Assembly (NCBI GenBank): GCA_947372365.1
Contig: CANBTK010000067.1
Coordinates: 1-7,832 of the forward strand
Length of the DNA stretch: 7,832 nt
Origin: Flavipsychrobacter stenotrophus
GTDB taxonomy: Bacteria > Bacteroidota > Bacteroidia > Chitinophagales > Chitinophagaceae
Reading direction: 5' to 3'
The notes beneath the pieces were generated by a model. It was not told where the DNA came from. It did no database searches and saw only the letters and a list, made by a program, of their open reading frames with translations. Positions 1 through 6,593 of this stretch are shown here, in pieces. A program made the position numbers and the translations under genes. Position 1 is the stretch's first letter, and each line of letters begins with the position of its first letter.

Positions 1-3000
1 GCCACTGATAAGAAATACCAGTACCTGTAGAAGCACCTGACAATGAAACAACTGAAGTATAGCCAGAACAACCTGTAGTAGTAGAAGCTGAGATTGAGCC
101 CGCGCTTGGCGTACCTGTACAACCAGGTATTACAATACAAGCTGTGTAATCCCTTGCATCACCTAAAGCGTAGCCATAAGTACATGGGTCCATGCCAGAA
201 TAAGTGTAGCCGGAACCAGCGTAAGATGTTACAACCCTCATCCTGTGGCAACCTAAAGCAGCGGTAGCAGGGATAGTAAGGTTAAAGTGTACGTGGATAG
301 TGTAAGCATTGTAACCACCAACGCTCTCAGATGGAGAGAAAGTACCATCATTGTTATAATCTATCCAAACCTGAGCGCACATTGTACCAGAAGTATAGGC
401 AGTAGTAAGGCTATCCTGATATACTGTACCCTGGAAGAATGAAACAGACATACCCGTCAGGTTTTCGTAACAAGTGGTATTACATGCCGACGTATCGTTC
501 AGTATTGTACCAGCGGCACCTGCAATAAAGTTGCGGGAAATACCCATGTGGTAACTACCGCATGACAGGGTACCGGAAGTGTATGAAGGAGTACAATAGC
601 AATAAGAGATATAAGAAACGTAAACACCGATAGAATAAGCATATGCACCGGTAGTAGAACATGTTACCACACAACGGTAGTATTTAGGGCCAGTTTGAGT
701 AAGCGACCATGTTACAGTTGTTGCACCAGAGATATTAGTCCATGTAGTACTATCGTTTGAAATCTGCCACTGGAAAGTAAGGCCAGATGCCATGCCATAA
801 CCCATGTCAGTAAGGGTAAATGCAACGCCTGGGCATGCAGTACCTACACTTGAAACCGCAGTACCAGCACTTGGCGTACCGCCAGAGCAAGGAGGCAGAG
901 GAACAATATTGATTGTGTAATCCCTTACTTCGCCGTAAGAATAGGATGTAGGGCATGGGTTAAGGTAAGGGTAAGTTGTTGAAGTACCAGAATAAGCCTG
1001 TAGTATCCTCATGCGGTGCGCACCGGTAGTTGCAGTAGAAGGGATTACCAAAGTATCAACAACAGGCGTGTTATCAGCATAACCATTAGCACCAGCAACA
1101 GTTTCAGATGACTCAAATGTACCATTGTCATTAAAGTCAATCCAGATCTGGTTGTTTAATGTATAAGAGAACGATGTAGAGCCACCAGTGCTAGGGTAAA
1201 CGGTTGTCAGGTAGGTCAAACTATTCATCAGTGTCGCCGACATAGCCGTCATATTTCGATACCCGGAGCCATCGCACGGCGAGTTGTCAAGGATAGAAGT
1301 ACTATACTCACCATAAACATGGAAACCATCCAATGCGAAGTGGTAAGTACCGCATGATGCACTGGCTGACGAGAAGTAAGGTATGCAATAGCAATAACCT
1401 ACGTAAGGAATCAGGAAGCCCGGAGAGTAAACAGTAACACCACTTACCGTACAGCTCACTACACAACGGTAATACAAGCTAGATGTTTCAGTAGTTGTTA
1501 ATGTTGTATTGGTAGCACCTGAGATGTTACTCCAGGTAGCACTATCAGGTGACGACTGCCACTGGAACGTCATAGAACCAGCAACGGTATAGCCTGTAAG
1601 GTATAAAGTGAATGAGAATGAAGGGCATGCCGTAGCGGTACTTGCAGAAACAGTACCCGCAGTTGGCGTACCAGAACAAGGAGGCAATGCAACAATATTA
1701 ACTGTATAGTCCCTGCCTTCGCCATAAGAATAACCACCACATGGGTTAAGCGATGGGTAGTAGTAAGAAGATGCAGTGTAAACCTGAACAATCCTCATAC
1801 GGTGAGTGCCGAGGCCTGCGGTGAGCGGCATTGTGATAGTATCAACAGTACCTGCCGCAGTGCTCATATAGCTATGGCGGCCGCCAACTGATTCTGAAGC
1901 TTCAAATGTGCCGTTATTGTTGAAGTCAATCCATATCTGGTTGCTTAACTCGTAAGAGAATGAGCTCACCAGGTTAGGTACTACCGTAACCAAATAAGAA
2001 ACACTCTGCATATAAGAAACCTGCATGCTGGTGTGGTTTTCATAACCCGTACCATCACAAGCAGTAGTATCATATATTGAAGTACTTGACTCACCTATTG
2101 TGTGGAAACGGCCAATAGAGAAGTTATATGTACTACATGAAGCACTAGACGATGAGAAAGTTGGTACGCAATAGCAGTAGCCGTAGTAAGGGATAAGCAA
2201 ACCCGGAGTATAAACTGTAGAACTACTAACAGTACATGTAATAACACAACGGTAGTACAAGCTAGATGTTTCAGTCGTTGTTAAAACAATGGCTGTAGCG
2301 CCAGATATATTAGTCCATGTTGCACTATCAGGGGAAGACTGCCACTGATAAGTTATAGAACCTGCAACAGTAGAACCTGCAACGCCTAAAGTAAAGGCTA
2401 ATGAAGGGCAGGCTGTAGCACTGGTAGTAGTAACATAACCAGGGGTTGGTGTACCAGAGCACGGAGGCAATGGAATAATGGTTACGGTATAATCCCTTGC
2501 TTCACCATAGTTGTAGCCTGTGCAGCATGGGTCAATAGTTGGGTAAGTATAGCCTGAACCAGTGTACACCTGTACCACCCTCATCCTATGCGTGCCGGTA
2601 GCACCGTAGTAAGGCATAGTAAGTGTAATGGTTGTAGGTGCCGCATCTGAATAAGAACCTCGCCCACCGACTGATTCTGACGAGGCAAACGTACCATCAT
2701 TATTAAAGTCAATCCACGCCTGGCAAGACAGTGTATAACTGCCTGAGCCATAAGTACTAGGTGTTATTGTTGCCGGGTAAGACACGGTTTGCATGTACGT
2801 TACCGACATGCCGGTATGGTCCATGTAGCCAGAGTCAGCTACGACACCAGTACAAGGGGTAGCATCATTAATAAGTGTACTTGATTCGCCAGGGAAGTAA
2901 AGGGCGGCAAATGCAAAGTGGTAAGTAGAGCATGATGCTGACGCATACCTGAACGCAGGCCTACAGAAGCAGATACCCAGGTAGTTTACAAACACACCTG

Positions 3001-4501
3001 CAGAAGCAGCGCTAGAACCACTACCACTACATGTAACTATGAGGCGGTAATACTGTGGTGCAGTAGCTGTGTACGAATAAGAAACAGTAGTTGCACCACT
3101 GATATTGGTCCAGGTAGCACTATCAGGAGATGACTGCCATTGGAAAGTCAAAGCACTAGCGGCAGAGAAGCCAGTATCATTAAGCGTAAATGGAACGCCA
3201 GGGCATGCCAAAGTAGTAGAAGAAATCGCATGGCCACCGGTTGGCGTACCAGAGCAAGCAGGTAATGCAATAATATAAATGGTATAGTCCCTTGACTCAC
3301 CGTAAGTATATGGGCTTGGGCAAGAACTCATACCAGGGTAAGAATAACCACTAGGTGCATAAGATTCTACAACCCTCATCCTGTGCATACCTAACGAAGC
3401 AGTGATTGGCATTGAGATATTGTAAGTAACACCAGCAGAGGTATAACCGTTGTAACCGCCAACTGACTCCGAAGTTTCGAAAGTACCATTGTCGTTAAAG
3501 TCTATCCAAGTCTGGCAGTTCAGGGTATAGGCACCTGAGCAGCTTATTGTTGGGTGGTAAGTAATACCTTGTTTGAAGGTATCGTAAAGGACTGTTCGGT
3601 TAAGGTAACCTGTACCATTACATGCAGCAACGTCATTGATGGATGAGCCAGACTCGCCATTAACATGGAAGTTGGCGATATCCATACCATATGTGTAACA
3701 AGATGCAGATGCAGATGAGTAAGTAGGCGTGCAGTAACAAACAGCAATATAAGTAACCCTCACACCCGAAGAATAACCACTGGCGCTAGTAGAAGTACAA
3801 GTAATAACACGGCGGTAAAAACGGGTCGAAGTTTCAGTAGTAGTCAATGAAAAAGAAGTAGCACCAGAGATATTTGTCCAGGTTGTACTATCGGGTGACG
3901 ATTGCCACTGGTAAGTAACGCCTGAAGCTGCGGTACCGCCGGTTACACTCAATGTGAATGACTCTGACGGGCAAACTATGATAGATGTGGTATTTGCAGT
4001 TCCGCCTGTAGGGGTACCTGTACAAGCTGGCAAAGCAACAATGGTAACGTTATAGTCGCGCGCATCACCATAATAGTAATAAGATGCACAAGGGTCCATA
4101 CCCGGATAGTAGCCACCAGACTGGGTTGCAACAATCCTCATTCTGTGCGAGCCAACAGCTGCTGATGTAGGTATAGTTATAGCAAAGGTAGTAGAACCGG
4201 AGTAGCTGCTACGGCCACCCACTGATTCACTAGCCTCAAACGTAGTGTTATTGTTGAAGTCAATCCATACTTCCGCGTCCATCGTGTAGCTACCACTGCT
4301 GTTCAATGTTGCGGTGTAAGACACCGATTGCATCATCGAAACAGTCATTGTAGTACTGGTCATGTTTTCGTAGCCGGAGCCCGTACATGCCGTACCATCA
4401 TTTAGTAAAGTACTTGATTCACCGGCAATCCTGAACAATGCCACATCCATCCCGAAAGAATAGCATGCAGCCGACGGGTTATAGAAGCCGGGTGTACAGT
4501 A
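1..4501 (-). repeat. Six tandem GEVED + Ig-like coding repeats (about 765-795 bp each, sixth partial)
   Basis: Taking the YC motif as the unit boundary, the units are 4501-3737 (255 aa), 3736-2969 (256 aa), 2968-2174 (265 aa), 2173-1391 (261 aa), 1390-599 (264 aa) and 598-1 (199 aa visible). Every boundary is in the same reading frame. The Ig-like halves are the most conserved part at DNA level, for example around 1536-1560, 2319-2343 and 3115-3139, which encode QWQSSPDSATW. The GEVED halves vary more, including an insertion in unit 3 (CTGVVADSGY) where other units have about four residues fewer. Units 3 and 4 share nearly identical DNA blocks, so some copies arose or were homogenised recently. 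Confidence 0.9.
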
Positions 4502-4576
4502 CGCACCGAACGAGATGCGCGGCGCTACTATCAGAGATAGGCAGGATAGTAGCAGGAGTAGAGAAAACTTCTTCAT
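1..4576 (-). CDS. Giant secreted GEVED/Ig-like repeat protein, N-terminal 1525 codons (C-terminus off the left edge)
   Basis: The frame is open from the ATG at 4576 to the left edge, with no in-frame stop. Residues 1-25 (MKKF, an L/S-rich core, then RISFGA) read as a Sec signal peptide, so the mature protein probably starts near Y26. Six tandem units of about 260 residues follow. Each opens with a YC or CYC motif, continues as a GEVED-type domain (W-I-D-F-N-x-N/D-G-T-F-E-x-S-E, then H-R-M-R, then G-E/D-x-R-D-Y) and ends in an Ig-like domain (ACP, QWQSSPDSxTWTNISGAT, YYRCVxTC). The conserved WID tryptophans are residues 104, 357, 621, 882, 1145 and 1404. Composition is rich in T, S, G and Y, with regularly placed cysteines and almost no lysine. 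Proteins of this type are usually surface adhesins or matrix proteins in Bacteroidota, often exported by type IX secretion; the sorting domain would lie off-window. A lipoprotein reading (Cys12) is less likely because hydrophobic residues follow it. The adhesin role is inference. Confidence 0.93.
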   Translation of the reverse strand, partial: MKKFSLLLLLSCLSLIVAPRISFGAYCTPGFYNPSAACYSFGMDVALFRIAGESSTLLNDGTACTGSGYENMTSTTMTVSMMQSVSYTATLNSSGSYTMDAEVWIDFNNNTTFEASESVGGRSSYSGSTTFAITIPTSAAVGSHRMRIVATQSGGYYPGMDPCASYYYYGDARDYNVTIVALPACTGTPTGGTANTTSIIVCPSESFTLSVTGGTAASGVTYQWQSSPDSTTWTNISGATSFSLTTTETSTRFYRRVITCTSTSASGYSSGVRVTYIAVCYCTPTYSSASASCYTYGMDIANFHVNGESGSSINDVAACNGTGYLNRTVLYDTFKQGITYHPTISCSGAYTLNCQTWIDFNDNGTFETSESVGGYNGYTSAGVTYNISMPITASLGMHRMRVVESYAPSGYSYPGMSSCPSPYTYGESRDYTIYIIALPACSGTPTGGHAISSTTLACPGVPFTLNDTGFSAASALTFQWQSSPDSATWTNISGATTVSYSYTATAPQYYRLIVTCSGSGSSAASAGVFVNYLGICFCRPAFRYASASCSTYHFAFAALYFPGESSTLINDATPCTGVVADSGYMDHTGMSVTYMQTVSYPATITPSTYGSGSYTLSCQAWIDFNNDGTFASSESVGGRGSYSDAAPTTITLTMPYYGATGTHRMRVVQVYTGSGYTYPTIDPCCTGYNYGEARDYTVTIIPLPPCSGTPTPGYVTTTSATACPSLAFTLGVAGSTVAGSITYQWQSSPDSATWTNISGATAIVLTTTETSSLYYRCVITCTVSSSTVYTPGLLIPYYGYCYCVPTFSSSSASCSTYNFSIGRFHTIGESSTSIYDTTACDGTGYENHTSMQVSYMQSVSYLVTVVPNLVSSFSYELSNQIWIDFNNNGTFEASESVGGRHSYMSTAAGTVDTITMPLTAGLGTHRMRIVQVYTASSYYYPSLNPCGGYSYGEGRDYTVNIVALPPCSGTPTAGTVSASTATACPSFSFTLYLTGYTVAGSMTFQWQSSPDSATWSNISGATNTTLTTTETSSLYYRCVVSCTVSGVTVYSPGFLIPYVGYCYCIPYFSSASASCGTYHFALDGFHVYGEYSTSILDNSPCDGSGYRNMTAMSATLMNSLTYLTTVYPSTGGSTSFSYTLNNQIWIDFNDNGTFESSETVAGANGYADNTPVVDTLVIPSTATTGAHRMRILQAYSGTSTTYPYLNPCPTSYSYGEVRDYTINIVPLPPCSGGTPSAGTAVSSVGTACPGVAFTLTDMGYGMASGLTFQWQISNDSTTWTNISGATTVTWSLTQTGPKYYRCVVTCSTTGAYAYSIGVYVSYISYCYCTPSYTSGTLSCGSYHMGISRNFIAGAAGTILNDTSACNTTCYENLTGMSVSFFQGTVYQDSLTTAYTSGTMCAQVWIDYNNDGTFSPSESVGGYNAYTIHVHFNLTIPATAALGCHRMRVVTSYAGSGYTYSGMDPCTYGYALGDARDYTACIVIPGCTGTPSAGSISASTTTGCSGYTSVVSLSGASTGTGISYQW
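1461..1501 (-). repeat. 41-bp near-identical block, partner copy at 2244-2284
   Basis: By direct comparison, 1461-1501 and 2244-2284 match at 39 of 41 bases, one repeat unit apart. They encode the LTTTETSSLYYRCV segment of the Ig-like domains of units 4 and 3. This identity is well above the general level between units and suggests recent duplication or gene conversion. Confidence 0.85.
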
Positions 4577-4598
4577 AGTTTTATAGTTTTATAGTTTG
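4575..4598 (-). repeat. Three 8-bp direct repeats abutting the giant gene's start codon
   Basis: On the minus strand the unit AAAACTAT occurs as CAAACTAT, AAAACTAT, AAAACTAT, and the last unit supplies the AT of the ATG. The repeats occupy the position where a ribosome binding site would sit, and no purine-rich Shine-Dalgarno sequence is present. An A-rich, unstructured stretch here probably helps ribosome loading. Slippage would change the length of the leader by 8 bp without altering the protein. Confidence 0.75.
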
Positions 4599-4833
4599 TC
4601 TATTCAATACAAATTTGGGTGTAGCACATGAGGATGCCACATTGAAAATATGATTTTGGGTATAAATATAAAAAGATATTTTTAAAAAACAACTTAGTTT
4701 GCACTTAAATTTTTAAAATAGTTATTCACATTTCCACAAATTTAACTGCAAATTAATTTTCAGAGGCTAAAAAACACAAACAAATAGCATATTTTCAACC
4801 TACATAAATATATTAAAGAAAAATCAACCGCAA

Positions 4834-4910
4834 AAGTTGTATTTTTTGATTACCTGAATTCGCCACTTTCTGAAAAACCTCAGGCAATCATAAAATACCG
4901 CTTACAACTT
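4834..4910 (-). other. Long imperfect inverted repeat, possible structured RNA leader or terminator
   Basis: Bases 4841-4857 pair with 4880-4896 over 17 positions with two mismatches, one of them a possible G-U pair; the core is TGATTACCTGA against TCAGGCAATCA, with a 22-nt loop. Outside these arms AAGTTGT (4834-4840) pairs perfectly with ACAACTT (4904-4910), leaving a 7-nt one-sided bulge at 4897-4903. About 24 base pairs in all is far more than expected by chance in the surrounding AT-rich DNA. On the minus strand it could be the folded 5' leader of the giant gene, a small RNA, or a distal terminator for yraN. I recognise no known RNA family. Confidence 0.5.
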
Positions 4911-4917
4911 AAAGGTA
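4910..4917 (-). promoter_or_regulatory. Candidate -7 element, minus strand (TACCTTTA)
   Basis: On the minus strand TACCTTTA matches the Bacteroidota sigma-A -7 consensus TAnnTTTG at 5 of 6 defined positions. A TTG lies upstream at 4934-4932, but the 14-bp gap is shorter than the usual spacing of about 19-21. If used, transcription would begin at the first base pairs of the 4834-4910 inverted repeat and give the giant gene a leader of about 330 nt. The prediction is weak because AT-rich DNA yields such matches easily. Confidence 0.25.
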
Positions 4918-5099
4918 CGATTTTTTATGTTCAAGTTCTTTTTAATTTATCTGCTGCGAACCCATTTGAATCATTATACATAATTAGAATAAAAATGCAA
5001 TCGCCATACACCTGATAATATGCCACGAACAAAGCAGGTAAAACCACACATGTTGTGTAATTTTCTTAATACATGCTTAGCTGCGAGGTAAAGTGGGCA

Positions 5100-5456
5100 T
5101 CAATGAAACGCCTCTTCAAAATGGACAATTTCTTTTACAGCATCGCCATTTAATATAATACTCACTATATCGAAACGTATGTCGCGGTATTGCGGATTGG
5201 CAGCCGAAAAGGCCGCAGCCGCGAGCCTAAGGTGTTGCTTCTTTTTCATTGTTACAGCCTCCTCGGGAAATGCAATTCCCGCCCCCGACCTCGTTTTAAC
5301 TTCTACTACTATTACAGTGCCGCCTGCCATTGCTATGAGGTCAATTTCCTTTTTTCCTGCCCTCCAGTTGCGGTGCAGCATAATATAACCCTTCTTTTGC
5401 AAAAAGTATTCGGCAATTTGTTCGCCCTTTATCCCAATTTTACTATGTTTGGACAT
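5100..5456 (-). CDS. yraN: YraN / UPF0102 family nuclease-like protein
   Basis: The 118-residue product is full length for the UPF0102 family (about 110-130 aa). Near the N-terminus it has GIKGEQIAEYFLQKKGY (residues 8-24), matching the family's G-x-x-G-E-x-x-A-x-x-x-L-x-x-x-G-Y. Next come EIDLIA (37-42) and VVEVKTR (50-56), then the C-terminal RFDIVSI (94-100). D39, E52 and K54 form the PD-(D/E)XK-type arrangement of the restriction-endonuclease fold, and E12 may join it. The family is widespread in bacteria; nuclease activity is predicted from the fold, and its cellular role is not settled. The start at 5456 gives the expected N-terminus. The gene is divergent from the isomerase gene with 17 bp between start codons, and no Shine-Dalgarno sequence is seen. 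The family call is secure; the function is not. Confidence 0.94.
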   Translation of the reverse strand: MSKHSKIGIKGEQIAEYFLQKKGYIMLHRNWRAGKKEIDLIAMAGGTVIVVEVKTRSGAGIAFPEEAVTMKKKQHLRLAAAAFSAANPQYRDIRFDIVSIILNGDAVKEIVHFEEAFH

Positions 5457-5473
5457 TAAAATAAAAAGTTAGC
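5457..5473. promoter_or_regulatory. 17-bp divergent gap between the yraN and isomerase starts
   Basis: Only 17 bp, almost all A/T, separate the two ATG codons. This is too short to hold two promoters, so each gene's promoter must lie inside the other's coding sequence or transcripts must be nearly leaderless. On the isomerase side the leader reads AAAATAAAAAGTTAGC, and neither side carries a Shine-Dalgarno motif. Both starts are supported by normal family N-termini. Confidence 0.6.
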
Positions 5474-6457
5474 ATGAAAAAGTTAGTCCTTGAATTTTCA
5501 ACACAGCTACAGGAAGCCCTAATTATCGCGAAAAACTACCGCTTTGTAACACCCAAAAAAGAATTTTCAAATGTGATAGTTACAGGCCTTGGCGGCAGTG
5601 GCATCGGGGGCTCAATTGTGCAAAACTACGCCTTTGACAAAATGAATGTACCTTTCATTGTCAACAAGGACTATTTTTTGCCAGCTTTCGTTAATAAGCA
5701 TTCCCTCATAATTGTTTGTTCCTATTCCGGCAACACTGAAGAAACGCTTGAAGCCATGCAGCATGCTATTAAAGCCAAAGCAACAATAATATGCATAACA
5801 TCGGGTGGCAAAGTAGCTGAGGTGGCCGATAAAAAGGGCTATGATTGCATACTTGTCCCTGCCGGCATGCCGCCAAGGTCTTGCCTGGGCTATGCACTGG
5901 TGCAGATACTTAATGTATTGGCCAACTTAGGGTTGATAGATAATAAATTTGAAAAAGAAATTGCTGCTGCTATTAAACAAATGAAAGCCGGAGAGGCCGA
6001 AACGCAGAAAAAAGCAAAAGCTATTGCTAAGAAAATGCTGGGCAAATTGCCAATAATATATTCAGCCCCTGCCTACGAGGGCGTTGCTATCCGTTTCCGC
6101 CAGCAGATCAACGAAAACAGCAAATTGCTATGCTGGCATGCCGTAATACCCGAAATGAACCATAATGAGCTCGTGGGATGGAGGGATGATGCAAGCGACA
6201 AAGTAGTGCTGATACTGAGGAATAGCGATGACTATAGCCGCACGCAGACAAGGATGGAGATCAACAAAAAAGTGATCAAAAAATACACACCTAATATTAT
6301 AGAAATTTATTCCGAAGGCAAATCGTATTGGGAAAAGTCGTTTTACCTGATACACCTCACCGACTGGGTATCAGTAATACTAGCCGACATGAGGGAACTT
6401 GATGCCACAGAAGTAAAGGTGATTGACTTCCTTAAGGGGTCGCTTGCGAAATCTTAA
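5474..6457 (+). CDS. Bifunctional phosphoglucose/phosphomannose isomerase (SIS domain)
   Basis: The 327-residue protein has the two-SIS-lobe architecture of the PGI/PMI family, which interconverts fructose-6-phosphate with glucose-6-phosphate and mannose-6-phosphate in the cytoplasm. Visible motifs in order are GLGGSGIGG (38-46), the phosphate-binding SYSGNTEE (83-90), PPRSCLGY (133-140) with R135, NENSK (213-217) and PEMNHNE (226-232). E214 and H230, 16 residues apart, match the spacing of the catalytic Glu and His known from archaeal members (Glu203 and His219 in Pyrobaculum). The C-terminal part (about 180-327) fits the bact-PGI_C domain. Length is normal for the family (about 300-350), and all key residues seem present, so activity is likely. 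The start at 5474 follows an A-rich leader. It is transcribed alone and followed 15 bp later by a hairpin. Whether it serves glycolysis or mannose and glycan supply cannot be told here. Confidence 0.92.
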   Translation: MKKLVLEFSTQLQEALIIAKNYRFVTPKKEFSNVIVTGLGGSGIGGSIVQNYAFDKMNVPFIVNKDYFLPAFVNKHSLIIVCSYSGNTEETLEAMQHAIKAKATIICITSGGKVAEVADKKGYDCILVPAGMPPRSCLGYALVQILNVLANLGLIDNKFEKEIAAAIKQMKAGEAETQKKAKAIAKKMLGKLPIIYSAPAYEGVAIRFRQQINENSKLLCWHAVIPEMNHNELVGWRDDASDKVVLILRNSDDYSRTQTRMEINKKVIKKYTPNIIEIYSEGKSYWEKSFYLIHLTDWVSVILADMRELDATEVKVIDFLKGSLAKS

Positions 6458-6472
6458 ATTACTGCCTCAACT

Positions 6473-6518
6473 AAAATGCCTTGCCAATGAGCCCCTGCGC
6501 CTATTTGCAAGGCATTTT
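6473..6518 (+). terminator. Perfect 12-bp hairpin, probable terminator of the isomerase gene
   Basis: AAAATGCCTTGC (6473-6484) is the exact reverse complement of GCAAGGCATTTT (6507-6518), with a 22-nt loop. The stem begins 15 nt after the isomerase stop, and its descending arm ends in TTTT followed by CAATTT, giving a moderate U-tract. The A-run on the other side would also allow termination in reverse. The loop is longer than in a textbook terminator. Confidence 0.75.
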
Positions 6519-6554
6519 CAATTTACCAACCCGGCAACTAAAACAAGCCTAGTA

Positions 6555-6573
6555 TAGCAAATAGAATTTGCTA
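6555..6573. promoter_or_regulatory. Small inverted repeat upstream of the ChaN-like gene, possible operator
   Basis: TAGCAAA (6555-6561) and TTTGCTA (6567-6573) are perfect inverted arms around a 5-bp centre, ending 20 bp before the ATG at 6594. It overlaps a weak -7-like match (TAATTTTA, 6572-6579). Location and dyad symmetry suit a regulator site or promoter-proximal element, but it does not resemble a Fur box or another operator I know, and AT-rich dyads of this size can arise by chance. Confidence 0.3.
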
Positions 6574-6593
6574 ATTTTACACAAATTTTACAA

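Larger units (their letters stand above)
4577..5099. other. AT-rich intergenic region upstream of the giant gene
   Basis: This 523-bp stretch lies downstream of yraN and upstream of the giant gene, both on the minus strand. I found no convincing coding sequence, tRNA or mobile element. It holds 8-bp direct repeats at the giant gene's start, a long imperfect inverted repeat (4834-4910) and one promoter-like motif on the minus strand (4910-4917). The rest is runs of A and T. The length and AT content fit a promoter with a long 5' leader. No Shine-Dalgarno sequence precedes the giant gene, which is normal for Bacteroidota. Confidence 0.7.

Noticed and set aside
1570..1791. Open frame of 73 codons on the minus strand inside the giant gene
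   Set aside because: It is out of frame with the clear repeat protein, low in complexity (L/T/H/V) and arises from the same repeated DNA; an equivalent frame appears at 3544-3747.
4604..4642. 12-residue minus-strand open frame (MWHPHVLHPNLY) ending 27 bp before the giant gene's ATG, possible leader peptide
   Set aside because: The three histidines caught my eye, but no terminator/antiterminator pair is visible, there is no histidine-related gene downstream, and a 12-codon frame is expected by chance.
4671..4678. TATCTTTT on the minus strand as the giant gene's -7 element
   Set aside because: It matches most of the consensus, but the nearest TTG is only 11 bp upstream, and the AT-rich context produces many such matches.
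5046..5058. ACACA-TGT-TGTGT dyad downstream of yraN as its terminator
   Set aside because: The stem is only 5 bp and the following sequence (GGTTTTACC on the minus strand) is a poor U-tract.
5179..5459. Two plus-strand open frames opposite yraN
   Set aside because: They overlap a secure family member on the other strand, and their translations have no domain-like pattern.
6128..6355. Minus-strand open frame inside the isomerase gene, and a similar one at 6843-7250 inside the ChaN-like gene
   Set aside because: Both lie antisense to genes with clear conserved motifs, and their products look like random translation.
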